Positions 24,856-37,524 of a stretch of 64,000 bases of DNA are shown here, one piece after another. The stretch's first letter is position 1; every line of letters starts with the position of its first letter. The stretch is taken from the NCBI GenBank assembly GCA_002104935.1, contig MCGT01000007.1, positions 620,001 to 684,000 on the forward strand. Direction: 5' to 3'. This DNA comes from Hesseltinella vesiculosa. Lineage: Eukaryota > Mucoromycota > Mucoromycetes > Mucorales > Cunninghamellaceae. The position numbers and the translations under genes are program-made. The notes beneath the pieces are model-generated. The model was not told the origin of the DNA. It did not search any database and was given only the letters and a program-made list of their open reading frames with translations.

Positions 24856-26466
24856 TTCCTTTGGATCCATCCCTCTTCATACTCATACCTAATATCCTTC
24901 ATGACTTTTTCTTTTATGCCATCCACGGTTGTTTTTTATTTACTTTTTTGCTCCGTTTTTCCCTCATACCACCTTCATTCCCCCATGTTTAACATATGAT
25001 GATCCCTTTTTGTTTTATCCCGTTCCCCCACATCATGATGACACCCTTCCACCGCCTGATCTCCTATTTTATTTTCACGCCCTCTTTTCTTTTCCGCCGC
25101 CATCCTTTCGCAGTCCGCCTTTCCTTTTTTTTTCCCCTCTCATAGAATAGCACCTATCAGTTTAATACCTTTTTTTTTACGTTTCTTTCTTCCTAGATTC
25201 ATTCTTATGCGGTCTTTCAATAAATGAAATGATCAACTTTTTTTTTTTTTTTTTTTTTTTTCGAACGGTGGTGTGGGGTATGGATGGAAGCAACTTGATG
25301 TCAATGATGTAAAATCCAAAAGGAGCACTGTCCCTATTACGCAAAAGGAGGAAACGACTCGGAGCCCATTGACAAAAGTGCAACGGGACCCTGAAGAAAA
25401 AAAAGAGTGCTGACGACGACGTCTGCTGGAGAGGGAGGCGGACTTGAAAAACAGCATGGTGATTTAAGGAGATGGTTTGCATTGTTTTCTTTTCATAAAA
25501 CTTTGAATAAACCATAATGCAGGTCATGGATGTATGTTTTAGTTGCGAGTCATCCTTGCCTGTTGGCCAGTTGGCGTAGGCACTCGAGCAAAATGACCGA
25601 TTGCCTTTTTTGGTGATGAATGAACATGGGTGGCCATAGACAAATGGCTTGCATCCAAGAGGATAGAGAACTTTCCATTCCCTTGACATGATGTCCTAAT
25701 AAATAAAACAATGGATTTCCTAGATCCACGGAGGAAAAAAAAAAAAAAAGATAGCATAGGAGGAATCTCTCAACTGGAGATAGGAGGCCAGTGCAAAAAA
25801 AAAAAAAAAACAGGCATGGAAAGAAATAGTTTTATGAATTGCTACAGGAGCAAAAAAGGGAGTTTCAGACTTTGGATTTCAAGTGAGCACATGTCATGTT
25901 ACTTTGCAGAATGTGGCAAGATGTCAAACACAGCAATTCACAATGTCTTTCAGGGGAAGGGAGGACGTTTGAAAAAAGAAAGACTGAAAAAAAGGAGGAC
26001 AAAAAAGCTGTTCACGTTCAAGATAGGTGTTTGTCGTTTTTGCCACATGTTTTTTTTATTAGCCACCCTTTTTTTAGAGGAATATTTAGAATGCAACCAT
26101 TCATCTAAAAAAAGGGGAGGAAAGCAGTAACAAGTGACAATAAATCACTTGAGCACTTGCGGATTTAGAAATAGGAGGCACCAGAAAAAAAGTCATGTCG
26201 TGCTATGATGTAGGCATCCCCTTTTTCCCTAGACTTGGTGTAAGAGGTGGACTCATCGTTCTTTTCTGGAGTTCATCTCTTCTTCCTAGGTTCCAAAGAA
26301 AGGGGAGCCTGCCTCTACTATTTAAATAGCCCAAGCACCTTTTTTTTCCCTTTTTTCTCTTCCCTCACCTTTTTCTTTTTACTGTTTTTATTTATCTTTT
26401 TGACTCGTTGGTGGCACCCCCATTACATTCTTTTTTGCTCTCCTTTCCTTTATTTTTGCCCAGACC
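24856..26466. other. Intergenic 1.6 kb, no gene recognised
   Basis: The part up to 25.15 kb is C/T-rich kinase 3' DNA. The remainder has several A/T runs (for example T run 25238-25261) and only short low-complexity frames on both strands. The part just upstream of 26.47 kb is pyrimidine-rich and probably the leader of the zinc-finger gene. Confidence 0.5.
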
Positions 26467-27974
26467 ATGATCTCCGTCAGGTACTGGAGAGAAAAACCAA
26501 CGACCCTGTTTAAAAGAACGCTCACGGTTTCTAATCTCCGCTCCTCTTTCGTTTTTTTTTTTTTTTTTTTTATGCATCTCACCCATCAGATTGAACAACC
26601 AAACACAAGCGATCCCTTTTTATCATGAGAAACATGCTTCCATGAATGATCTTGTCCACCAAATCCAAGCCATTTACAAGGTGAGCTTTGCTTTCGTTTT
26701 GTTGCCCGCCCAACCAACCCTCTTTTTTATATCAGAACGTCAACCTTGACCACTACAACTTGTTTGTCAACGGCCAGCTATTACAAGACGAACGACTGTT
26801 ACGTGATCTCATGAGAAAACATAAACTGACCCATGTGGTATTGGCTCCAAAACAAGCCTTGAGCAGTAAGACGTCCTCTCTCTCTTTTTTTTTTTTTTTC
26901 GCTCGCTCATCGTTTCCTTCAGATGCTCAGGTCCCGGTGATCAAGCCGACCGTACGACGATGGAAAGATCAATCCGAAAAATACCCATGCTCTCCTTCCT
27001 TATCCCCATCACCGTCACAAGAACGAGACTCAAAAATGACGTTGGGCATCCGCAAAGACTCTGGTATCAGCATCAAGGACGAGACCATCGACGCCACGAC
27101 GTTGCCCAGAAAACGATCCATCCATGCCATGACCAAGGAGGACGCCTTCAATCCTTCATCACCGCCTACTTCACCTTCCCCCATCCACAAAAAACAACGA
27201 GTCCCGTCTGCCGATCATACCCTGAAATACCGAAGATTGCCTCATTTGTCACCACCTCCTAGCTTTGGCGCTGTTCCCCTTTCTTGCTCCCAATCCTCCG
27301 AGACACTGTCGTCGGTTCATCCTCTGGATGCTTACCAGAAACGTCGCGCCTCAACGGCCCCGTCCTCTCCTTGTTTGCGACCACCCCATCATTCGCCAAA
27401 ACAATCCATTCAATTGCCAGCATTGGCCTCCATCACCGCTGCCATCGACACCGATCCCTTGTCCTTGCAGCTCGCCCCTTTGCAATCCACCGCCTCTTCA
27501 CCCGTCCTCCCTCCTCCTCCTCCCTCTTCACCTTCCGTCATGGCCTATCATCGCCATTCCATTGCTGCCTTCCATCCCCAAGCGCCGGCTCCATCCACCC
27601 CTCGTCATCTGTCCTATCCCCAGCTGCATTCTCATACCCTCTCATCCAAACCGCGCATGGCCAAGCAAGTCGGCCAGTTTCTTTGTGAATACATCATCGA
27701 CCCCACCACCAACCAGCAATGCGGCCAGACCTTCCGCCGATCGTACGATCTGTCTCGCCACCAGACCATCCATCTCAAAAACCGCCCCTTTTGCTATTGC
27801 CATCAGTGTGGCAAGAAATTCACTCGCATGGATGCTCTCCGCCGGCATGAACGCGTGCAAGGCCATTCATCTCATCTCTTGCACCCACCCAGTCCGGTCT
27901 CCTCCCGTGTGCCCTTCCCTCTACCCAATTCTCCCTACTCCACTCCGCAGGCCCGAGTGGCTTCCATCTCATGA
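26467..27974 (+). CDS. C2H2 zinc-finger protein with N-terminal beta-grasp-like region
   Basis: Four exons (26467-26480, 26590-26680, 26736-26865, 26923-27974) give 428 residues. The C-terminus has two C2H2 fingers: an atypical one (CEYIIDPTTNQQCGQTFRR...SRHQTIH, with an 11-residue gap between its cysteines) and a classic one (CHQCGKKFTRMDALRRHERVQGH). This pair fits a DNA-binding transcription regulator. The middle is a long disordered Ser/Pro/His-rich region. The first 75 residues form a compact segment (YNLFVNGQLLQDERLLRDLM) resembling a ubiquitin-like beta-grasp fold by eye only. The 14-nt first exon uses ATG at 26467. If that splice is wrong, translation would start further downstream. 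Zinc-finger identity is firm; targets are unknown. Confidence 0.75.
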
Positions 27975-28772
27975 ACGCTTCTGTCTTCTCGCTGCCCCTC
28001 CTTAATCTCTTGTTCATCAGGACAATAAAAATTGAAGGCTGCAAATCCCGCGTGATTGTGTTCTTTACAAGGAGTCCCATTGATTAAAAAAAAAAAGGAG
28101 GGGTGACTGGTTAGAGGTGAATGCACATGCATCCTATCATGGCCTTTTTTTAGCGCTCTGGCGATAACGATGGCGATGGCGTGGAAAGATGGTGGTTCTC
28201 CCCCCTCTCCCTTGGCGCCTTTCAATGTCAGCCCGACGAGATCTCTGGTTCAATAAAACCTGTTTCCTTCTTTTTTTTAATGAGAGCCTTGATGAGGCGC
28301 CAAGATCAAAAAATAGTTCATTGGTCTCGTCTTGATTTGGGTCGGCATCCCTTTTTTTTAAAAAAAAAAAAAGATCCTCGTCGTCCTGTACCTTTCTTTC
28401 CATTCACAGAGAGTGGCGTTCATCTTTAGAGGGAGTTTTTCCAGTCACCGTTTTCTTCACATCGATGGAAAAAAAAAAAGTGTCATCAACGAAAAACAAA
28501 GTGCCGTTGAACGTTGTCCATGGCTAGTACACAGCCATTCAAACGTCGTGGTGCAGAACCATGGGCAAGCCATGCCTGGCACGGGGATGGGATGGTGAAT
28601 AAAAGACGACTTGTATTTTTTGTGATCGCCTCTCCACCAGCATGGAAACTGCTGGTGGCGGCGGTTGAAAACGCGGTGGACAGCCGACGTCATTTTTCAC
28701 TTGCTTTCACTTGTTTTCTTCACACTTTTTTCCCAAAAGATCCCCCGCACTCCCACGCTGAAAACATCATCT
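27975..28772. other. Intergenic, no gene recognised
   Basis: Frames on both strands are short and motif-free. The stretch holds the zinc-finger gene 3' end and the ClpP upstream region. Confidence 0.5.
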
Positions 28773-30044
28773 ATGCTGACTGCCATCTTACGACACCATT
28801 GGAGTAAACCTTTGTCCCGTGCATGCCATTCTACCGTAACCACGACATCCTTCAGCACGAAGCAATGACACTGACCACTGTTTTTCGACAGGTTCCATCC
28901 AGAGGGCTGATGGGGGGATGGACTGAAGAACCTCGTGCACAGAATCTGATTCCTTTTGTAGTGGAGCAAACAGTAATGGGCTAGTAGCTGGGATGGAAGG
29001 CATGAATCCCATTCTTTTTTATTTATTTTTTTTTGTAGGGCCGTGGCGAACGATCGTATGATATTTTTTCGCGCCTGCTGAAAGAACGGATCGTATGCTT
29101 GAATGGCGCTGTAAGTGACAAGACGAAGAAAAGAGAAGGGGGGCGCAGGGAGAGCAGACAGACAGAATTGCTGATTTCTGTTGTTTGTTTACTCTTTTTT
29201 ACACAGGTGACTGATAGTGTAGCCTCGGTGATCGTCGCGCAGTTATTATTCCTTGAGGCGGAAAATCCAGAGAAACCAATTCACTTGTACATCAACTCTC
29301 CCGGCGGCAGTGTGACGGCGGGGATGGCCATCTATGATACGGTAAGAATAGAGGCACCCTCTCTAGCATTGCCTGACTTTTTCTTTTTTCTTTTTTTTTT
29401 TTTACTAGATGCAAGTAAGGAACAAGCCTTGAATAATCCATCAAGGAAGAGCCCATCCAGAACAGGCAATCAGGGGGCATGATGTGTGTGGGCAAAAAAA
29501 AAAAAAGGATGCGAGAGATCTGGGCCTAGTGACCTTTTTGAAAAAAACAAGAACCCAATGGTTTTGTTTACTTTTTTTTTTTTTAAGTACATCCAATCGC
29601 CTGTGTCGACTTTGTGCCACGGTCAAGCCTGTTCCATGGGATCATTGTTGCTGGCAGCAGGTTAGTGCCAACAAAAAAGAAAACGAGGGGTGGGATGAGA
29701 AGAGGCGGTTTCCAAGGATGCTGGATCATGACATCATTTTATTTTTCATAGGTGAGCCAGGAAAACGATATGCATTGCCGAATGCATCGGTGATGATCCA
29801 TCAACCGTCGGGCGGCGCATCCGGCCAAGCTTCCGACATCGCTATCCATGCGCGAGAAATCCTACGAGTCCGGGAACGACTGAACCGAATCTATCAAAAG
29901 CACACCGGCATCCGTGAATTGGAAACCATCGAAAAAATGCTGGAACGAGATTGCTTCATGACCCCTGAAGAAGCCAAGAACTTTGGCTTGATTGATCAGG
30001 TCTTAGAAAAACGGGTCAGCAAAAAACAGGAAGAAGAAGAATAA
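28773..30044 (+). CDS. Mitochondrial ATP-dependent Clp protease proteolytic subunit
   Basis: Seven exons (28773-28835, 28892-28972, 29039-29110, 29207-29341, 29409-29414, 29588-29660, 29752-30044) give 240 residues. The mature start [19 protein letters not shown] is textbook ClpP. The catalytic triad is visible: Ser in [11 protein letters not shown], His in [13 protein letters not shown], Asp in [13 protein letters not shown]. The first 20 residues ([20 protein letters not shown]) are basic and suited to mitochondrial import. ClpP forms the double-heptamer chamber that degrades matrix proteins with ClpX. Exon 5 is a 6-nt micro-exon encoding Met-Gln, needed to join IYDT to YIQSPV as the family requires. 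The acidic C-terminal tail ends in five Glu. Budding yeast lacks this gene; many filamentous fungi keep it. Confidence 0.93.
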
Positions 30045-30747
30045 TAATAAATCGCCAATGTACTACCCACCCATGTGTCTAGCTTTGGCCAAAAGAGCCT
30101 TGTGATGGGATTCAAGAGAAAAAAAAAATGGGACCTCGATGCCACCCCTAACCCTATTCTTGCCTTTGATGAATGGAGCGTTGTGTTTATTGAAGGTTGC
30201 ACATTTGGGCCGTGCAAACAGATTGCTTTGGTTCTCGATTGTTTTCTTTTTTCCCACCAAACTCGTTTGTTTGCAAAAAAAAAAAAGAAGGATTGCCCAG
30301 CCAACCAGAACCGGACGAGCTATCGTTGCACTTTTAATCTCCACGTCCAGGAACTTGCTCGGATGAGATTTCCGAAAATCCTGAAAGATCAACGAGCATG
30401 AGATTTTTTTTTTTTTGCAGCCGGTTTTTTTATTCTTTTATATTTTGAAGCATAAAAAAATGGGGGTGGGGATGATCATAGAAAGAAAAGCATGATATCG
30501 TGATGATGAGGGAATCTTTTTTTTTGGAAGCATGGTAAGAAATGAGATGATTTTTTTTTGTTGTTGTGGGCTATAGATGGGATTGCATTTGGTGTGTATA
30601 AATAAAGAGACTTGAGGATGTTGATAAAGAACAAAAGGAGAAAGAGCACAGATTTTGGGTTGTTGTTTGAACGCATCTTGGGATGAACACGAGATCGGTG
30701 GATTTATGCAGCTAATCATAACAGAAGTCATTTGTCTAGTGGCGAAA
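30045..30747. other. Intergenic, no gene recognised
   Basis: This stretch is the ClpP 3' region and AT-rich spacer. Frames here are low-complexity. Confidence 0.5.
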
Positions 30748-31014
30748 TCACGATTTTTTTTTAAAAGGCTTACCTGGTTTTCTGGCACAAAACGGACACC
30801 AAGATGTTTCATAGTAAACTCTATGAGTCAAGCAATAGGTACGCCCTCGTGCCTGATTGCTTTGTAAATGAGCCTCTGATTTGTTGAAAAGAGACATGTT
30901 AGAAGAGAGACTTAAATCGGCAGCGCGTAAGCCAGTTGGGCGTAGTTGTCGAAGAGGGGAAGGACTTGGGAAAAAAGAATGAAAAAATGTTGCGGTTTTT
31001 ATTCTTTTCACCAT
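30748..31014 (-). CDS. Doubtful small Cys-containing protein
   Basis: An open frame of 88 residues has a basic N-terminal half and a Cys-bearing segment, TYCLTHRVYYETSWCPFCARKPG, that looks like part of a zinc-binding or CPFC redox motif. A second Met (30897) would give 49 residues. A consensus donor (GTAAGC) sits right after the Cys segment, so this may be the first exon of a spliced gene. I could not find a downstream exon that stays open in the required phase. It may also be a pseudogene or chance frame. Confidence 0.25.
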   Translation of the reverse strand: MVKRIKTATFFHSFFPSPSPLRQLRPTGLRAADLSLSSNMSLFNKSEAHLQSNQARGRTYCLTHRVYYETSWCPFCARKPGKPFKKKS

Positions 31015-31638
31015 GGCTTGTTACACAGGTGGACTGTGCTCATCTTGTTTTTCCTTTCGGAAACACTAAGCAAGTGTGAAATTACGTTTTTTTTTTTTTT
31101 ACAAGTACGACATTGCACCTTTTCCCAGTTTCTCTTTTTTATTATTTCAATGCTTGGAAGTTTATTTTTATTTACACAACCATTAAACATAAGTCTATTT
31201 ATTGCTTTATTTTAGCTACGGACGAGACGGCTATGGTGAAAAGATACGTTGTTTTGACGATGCCCAAAGTTGGTTTGAGAAAAAAAAAAATAGCCTTTTA
31301 ACCAACGATGCAGCTTGAGCCCATGATTCTTTCTTCAGGTTGTGTCTCTCCAAGCTCCAGTGTCCATTTTCAGAAGGCTCTGTACCACGACCCGTGATCT
31401 TTACAAACTTTCCCCTTTTTTCAAATGGTACAGGTGCCGGAAGCAAAAAAAAAAAATACCGATACACGAGATGAAAAAACAGGTTGTTGCAGGATCTCAC
31501 TCCAAGGGGACTCTTTTTTATTTGCACTCTAATGCTAAAAGAAAAAAAAATGACTTTTTTCTCATCGTCCCTGCAACGACAAAAGGAAGAAAAAAAAGGA
31601 TAAAAAAATCTACATTACAAAAAAAAAAAAAACTTGAA
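31015..31638. other. Intergenic, AT-rich
   Basis: No gene is recognised. The right part is the 3' region of the SPF1 gene. Confidence 0.5.
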
Positions 31639-34600
31639 TCACTCTCGTCCACGAGTGGCAATGGCCTTGGCACGATTGTCGGCAAAGAGTTGCTTGGTGA
31701 CTTTTTCAATGATAAAAGACAAACCAAAGTCAAGGATCATGCAAAGTGTCAGCTTGTCTCGGAACTATGAACAAGAAGGAATGAGCCCCATGTGCTAAGC
31801 TAGGACCAACACGTATCACTGATATCAACCCTGCGACCTCTAAACAAAACCATGGGTTCCCATGTTTTCCTACAAACAAAAACACTGCTTCACCACACAA
31901 GTGGCCATGGGATCACAGATACACACGCTACACAAAAACAGAACACGTCGCCGCAATCCACATTCCTCTTCCGACATCCAAAAAAAAAAAAAAAAATTAC
32001 CATGCTTGGGAAAGGCACCAGATTGATTTGCTCGTTGACCTCCGGGAACAATTCCATGGCACCAGCCAAGGCAATACCACCCACAGACATCAATCCATAA
32101 TACAAGGTCTTGTTGTCTTGGATACGTTCACGGAATGGATGACCCTAACAACCATGCGTTAGCCCTCATGGCAACAAAAGAAAAACAAAACTTACCTGGT
32201 AATTGATAGCAAAGGTAGACACTTGCATGGCCAATTGAATCAAATACACACCACTGTTCAACAGACTAGCTTCAAATTCACCTTCCAAATCCACTTCCTT
32301 GGGACTAGCGAGAGAAAGGGCAACGTCAGGATTTCATGCGATGTCCTTTTTTTTTCTTTTCTTACGGCTCATAAAACTTGGCAAGGTTGTTGACATAGAC
32401 GAGGGCGGCGATGTGCACAGCAAATTGACCGAGAACAGACAAGATGATATAAGGGTTAAAGATGTTGGGCTGCGGGCGTTCCTTGGAGAGCTTGCTCAGG
32501 GGTTTGCCTCGCGAAATACACAGGAAACACACGGATAGCAGCACACCAGAAATCGTCATTTGTGTATCACTGGCCTTGATGCCATCCAGATACAATACAG
32601 ACAAACTATAGGCAGAAATCAGACAGTTCAGAGCCAAAATCTTGTACATTTGAATGGTGGCCACCAAGGTACAACGGCCTTGACGGATGATGTTGTTCAC
32701 TAACCAAAAAAAAAAAAATGAGTTCCCGGGGTTTCCAATTTTTTTTTTTTTTTTTGGTGCCCAGCACTCACCAGCAACCACATTGCGAAGCTTGGAAGTA
32801 AAAGGAGCTGCAACCGAGGCATCACCAAACTTGATGGTGGGAGGTTCTTCCATGTCCATGTCTTCTAATAACTTGGTGGTCATGTTCTCCACCTTCTTCT
32901 TGGCTTCCAATTGCTGGCGCTGTTGAGGCGTCAAGTTCTGCTGCTCCAGACGAGCTTGATTGGCAGCAAATTCAGGGAACAAGTGAGCAATGGCAGGAGG
33001 AGGAGGAGGCGTAGGAGCATTGAATCGGGCAGCCATTTTCTTTTGTTGTTCGTACATGGCCTTTAGGCGGTCGATGCGTTGACGCTCAGCAATCTTTTGC
33101 AAATCTTCAGGCGTGCCGTCCAACAAGGCAACACCGATATGAGCTTGCTTGAGAGCACCCACGTCGTTGGTACCGTCCCCAGCCATCAGCGTCGTGTAAC
33201 CATGATCCTTCAATCCAGTCAGCAAGTATTCCTAGATGGAAAAGAAAAAAAAGTGAGCCACGCATTTTTTTTTTCGCCATCTTTAGGTGTCTGTCTTACC
33301 TTTTGCGAGGGCGACACACGAGCATAGACCCAAGTGTGTTCGAGCAAGATATCCATGTTGGGCTTGTGCATGAACAGATTCATGGCTGAGCCGGTCAAAC
33401 AAATGTCGTACTTGTCCAAGAGAGCTTGGTCGATAGGCGCTTCAGGGTCGATCTTCATCGAGATGGATTCATCCACGGAGTGGAACGTCACAAAAGCATC
33501 GTCGGAGCCTTCTTCCTTGTCAACGATCAGCACGTCACGTTCCACAATCGCCACGTCCTTGGCCACGGCACAGGCCGTCAAGGGGTTGTCACCAGTGATC
33601 ATGACACAGCGATGCGACGATTCATTCAGTTCCTTGATGCATTCAATCGCATCGTCCTTGAGGGGGCAGGTAAAGACAATAAAGCCAGCAAACGTCAGGC
33701 CGGCTTCGACGTGATCACGCTCGAGGCCGTTGATTTCGTCCGTGGACAGGACACCATCCATAAACTTGTAGCCAAGAGCCAGCACACGGCTGCCTTTGCG
33801 GGTGAAGTAGCGGAAGGTCTCGGCATAGTCGTCGGGCACATGGGTGTACATGTTGCGTAAGGTTTCGGGCGCGCCCTTGACGGCGACAAAAGTCTTTTGC
33901 TGACGGCTCAGCACCGACACGGTCGATTGGCGTTTCAACGCAGACGAGAATTGGAAGCGGCGGCGGATCTGCAGTGCTTCACGCGGGCTGTGGCTGTCGT
34001 GCACAGTATCGTTCTTGCCCAGCTGCCATTCCAAGGCCTTCAAGGTTTCCTTTTCCATGGGGTCCCCCACAATCCCGTCTTCGAGTTCCACAAGCGCATG
34101 AGCGGTGGCCATGACCCACTTGGTTTCATCGTGCACTTCGGTGGCAGCCGACAGGCTGGTGCTGGAGGCAAGGTCGCCAGCGCAGGCCACACCTTCAAAC
34201 ACGAGGTTTTCGCCCGTCAAGGTGCCGGTCTTGTCAAAGCAGCACACATCCACACGGCCGGCAAAGGGAATCCGGAAAGGTTCCGTACAGAAGATCGCAA
34301 ACTTGGACAGAGCCACCAGACTGCTGTTGACGGCCAAGCTGAGTTCCATTGGCAATTCAGGAGGCACAACCGAGGTGATGATCAGGATACAATCCAACAA
34401 CAGCTTGGAGCGCTTGCGGTCGTTCTCCACCCCCTTGGTCCACACGTACCACGAGGCAGCAATGGCAAACACCAGCAGAAACAGGATAAACAGGAGAGCT
34501 TCAAAGTTGTTGGCAGAGACACGCTCGGTCGAGAAGATCATGGTGCGCACCAATTCACCTTGCGAAGTGCCAAAGCCAGTACGGGCCACCACACACACGC

Positions 34601-36028
34601 AACCGCCATCAGGGGCACTGTCATTCGTAGGCGAGGTCACCTGCAGCACCTTGGTACCACCATACAGCACGTTCAGTTTGTCGGCGTTCATCAAATCAAA
34701 AGCATCATCTGGACTGCGCAAAGATACGGATTCCTAGACGGTGGAAAACGCTTAATGGCGTACAACAAAACACCTCTTTTCAGAAGTTACCTTCAGCAAG
34801 GGAGTCGATTCACCAGAAAGCATGGCTTCATTAACAATGCAGGAACCATCAGCAATGACCATATCACAAGGCACACCTTCGTCATCCTTGGTGCGAACTA
34901 GGACAAAAAAAAACAATCAACATCCTTGCGTCGACACCGCGTTTCTGAAAGGCACTTACCAACAGAGACTACATCCCCTGGCAACAATTCATCGGTTTGC
35001 AACTGGATCCACTTGCCATCACGCTTAACATAGATGGGATAAGGCTTTTGGTTCATGGCTCGGAATTCACCAATGGTTTTCAAACGCTGGAACACAACAG
35101 TGCCTTCAAACACCACCAGCATAAACAAGGTGAACAGCGAATAATACCAGTATTCGTCCAAGCACCACAGGCCAACACAGAAGATTTGAAACACGAAAAA
35201 GGGAGCCACGGCATGTTCCTTGAACAATTCGCTAAACGTAGGCATAGGAATTTCGAACCTGCAGGGAGAGAATGTGAGTGATCGATTCACCTCCCCTGCA
35301 CAGCTGCTCTCCACAAGAGTGATGCTTACTTGTTGTTGCCATAAGTTTCCTTGGCTTCCGTGATCTTGGTCTTGCGCAAGCCTGATAAATCTTGGTAGAT
35401 AGCCACACGAGGGTCCAAGTCACAAGGGTACAGGATCATACGGAATTGGCGCTTGTCTTCATCCCAGGTATATTTCTTTTGTTGAAAGGTAAACGAGATT
35501 TCACCATCAGGATGCACAGAGGTTGGTTCGCCATGATGAAGATCACAAATCGTGCCTGTGCCTTGGTACCGGAAAGGCTGGATCATGATCTTGGTGGCCT
35601 TGCGCACATCAGATTCCTACGGCAGCCGCTTGAGTCCTTTTCTTCTTCTTGTGAAATAAAACGTTGAGTTTACCTTTAAGCAAGTGGTGCGGGCCTTGAT
35701 AGAGACACTCCACTGGCCGGACAAAAACGTCAAACCATGCAACACAAGAATCGAGACAAGATACACAAACGTCCATTCTTCAGAACGAAGGTAAGTGTCG
35801 TATTCGATATAATAAGCGTACATAAACAGAGGGTACAGGATCATAAAAGGCCAAACATAAAGATGCCACTGCCGTGAAAGCGGCACCAGCAAACTTGCAC
35901 TGGCTATCCTTGGCGATTGAATCAACGTTTGCGCCCTAAAAAAAATCAATCACACCATCAATTCATCCATGTTACATGACATCTCAAAAAGCAGCTCATT
36001 TTCTAGAAAACACTTTTATACTTTACAT
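31639..36028 (-). CDS. SPF1: P5A-type ATPase SPF1/ATP13A1 (ER)
   Basis: Eleven coding exons (36028-36027, 35935-35674, 35616-35330, 35258-34960, 34897-34791, 34733-33300, 33231-32772, 32699-32366, 32304-32196, 32144-32001, 31764-31639) close to 1187 residues. P-type ATPase motifs are intact: phosphorylation site CCFDKTGTLTGE (about residue 486) and hinge GDGTNDVGALKQAH (about 815). The P5A signature PPELPMELSLAVN lies in the membrane core. Conserved flanks such as EWTFVYLVSILVL, FSELFKEHAVAPFFVFQ and CTEPFRIPFAGR mark SPF1, the ER dislocase that extracts mistargeted transmembrane helices. Exon 1 contributes only AT of the start codon; the intron splits the ATG and restores MAQTLIQSPRIASASLLVPL, which resembles the N-terminus of other P5A pumps. 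The rest of the model is very secure. Confidence 0.95.
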
Positions 36029-37486
36029 GATAAACTAGATCGCACGTTGGTTCAACAGTTAAAGATTGCTAGAAGAAAGAGAAAAAAAAAAAAAAAAAAA
36101 AAAGAAAGATGAGAAAAAGGGAAACGGAAAACTCCTTCAACAAAACCTGGCGACCTGACAACGAATCCTTTTTTTTTCCCGCCAGCCCGAAATGGCAAGC
36201 CAAATCACCACTAGGAAGCATTTTTTTGCTCCCTTTCTTTTCGCTTTAGCATAACCATTCCCAAAACATGTATACACGTTGGCCTGCTACAAAAACGGGA
36301 AAGCCAAGAAGAACAACGTTATCACCATCAGCATGTGACCCGATGCTTCCACCAACTTCTTGGAAGGTTGCCGATGGCGTGCATCGTGTAGACTTTGGGA
36401 AGTACAATGCCATGCGAAAGCCAACCACAAGCAAGCCATATCCATGGATCTGGCCAGCGTAGCCTTTGCAAGAAAAAAAAAAAGTCCTTTTTCAAACTAT
36501 TGGCCAAAGTGTCGTAGACAACTTGATGACCCTGGAAGCCGTGTGAACTTTCCATGATGGCAGAGATTGCCCAGTTGCGCATCCCTGCCACATTATGGAC
36601 CTTGCCACCTACACCTGCCAAGCGAAAGTGCGCCTTGACGTGCTCTTGGTCTACGAATGTTTCTGTTGGCCTTGCTGCCCCGAAAACGAATTGGACCAAG
36701 TGAAGCGGAAGACAGTGGACATCCCCCAATATCTGACGCATCCTTGATACTGTAAAATCCGTACCTAAATTTATTTTCTTTAGTTTGCTCTGTTCAATTT
36801 TCAATACAAAAAAAAGACGACATCAAAACAAAAAAAAAAGTGGGCGCGGAACTGTTCAACGGTTGGTAGCTTTTTCTGCTTACCAGGGAGAAGAATGGAA
36901 CTCTTCGCATGGGGCTCGTAGGCCCGCAACAGTTCTTCCCGCACCTCACTGCTGTGTCCAATCACAGCCGAACATACCGCTTGCAGAAAAAAACGCTGAA
37001 AGCCAGTTTTTTTTTCTATTGTTTTGTTTCAAGCCTTCCACAATACAGTATCATCTTGACTTGCTAACCAATTATGGAAAGAAATAGGACAAGACACGCT
37101 CATGCCATAGGCAGCAAGCCATGGATGCCCATAGTGATTTTTTTTTTACCGATGGCCGTAGATTTAAAGTTACAATGAGATTTAGGTTTGATGACAGCAG
37201 GGTATTTTCCATCGCCGAGTTCTATGGTGAGCAGGCTTTGCCAAGGCAAGATCGCTTAGCTCTTGTTGGCAAAGAGTTTGGAAACGCGCCGATTTGGTTG
37301 GAAACGGTGAAGCAGCCTATTTTGGCCGCGACGATGTTATCTTTTGATTGCTGTTGAATTATCTCCCCTTTTTGCATGAATTACCTAGTTTCTTCTTGAC
37401 ACGAAAGGGCAATGTGGATGAACATGGCACACCGTAAAAAAAGTATGTGATTGGTTGATTGGTGCACATTCGCACAAGCTTTGTCA

Positions 37487-37524
<38 letters not shown>

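Noticed and set aside
33897..34901. 334-codon plus-strand frame opposite SPF1
   Set aside because: It is antisense to the long conserved SPF1 exon; its codons mirror SPF1 constraints, so it is a shadow frame.
36328..36804. 158-codon minus-strand frame in the gene-poor stretch
   Set aside because: No recognisable domain, contains poly-Phe from a T run, and lies next to repeat-like DNA.
37490..37521. CT repeat as a possible regulatory GAGA-type element
   Set aside because: It is a plain microsatellite in a gene-poor region with no nearby start site.
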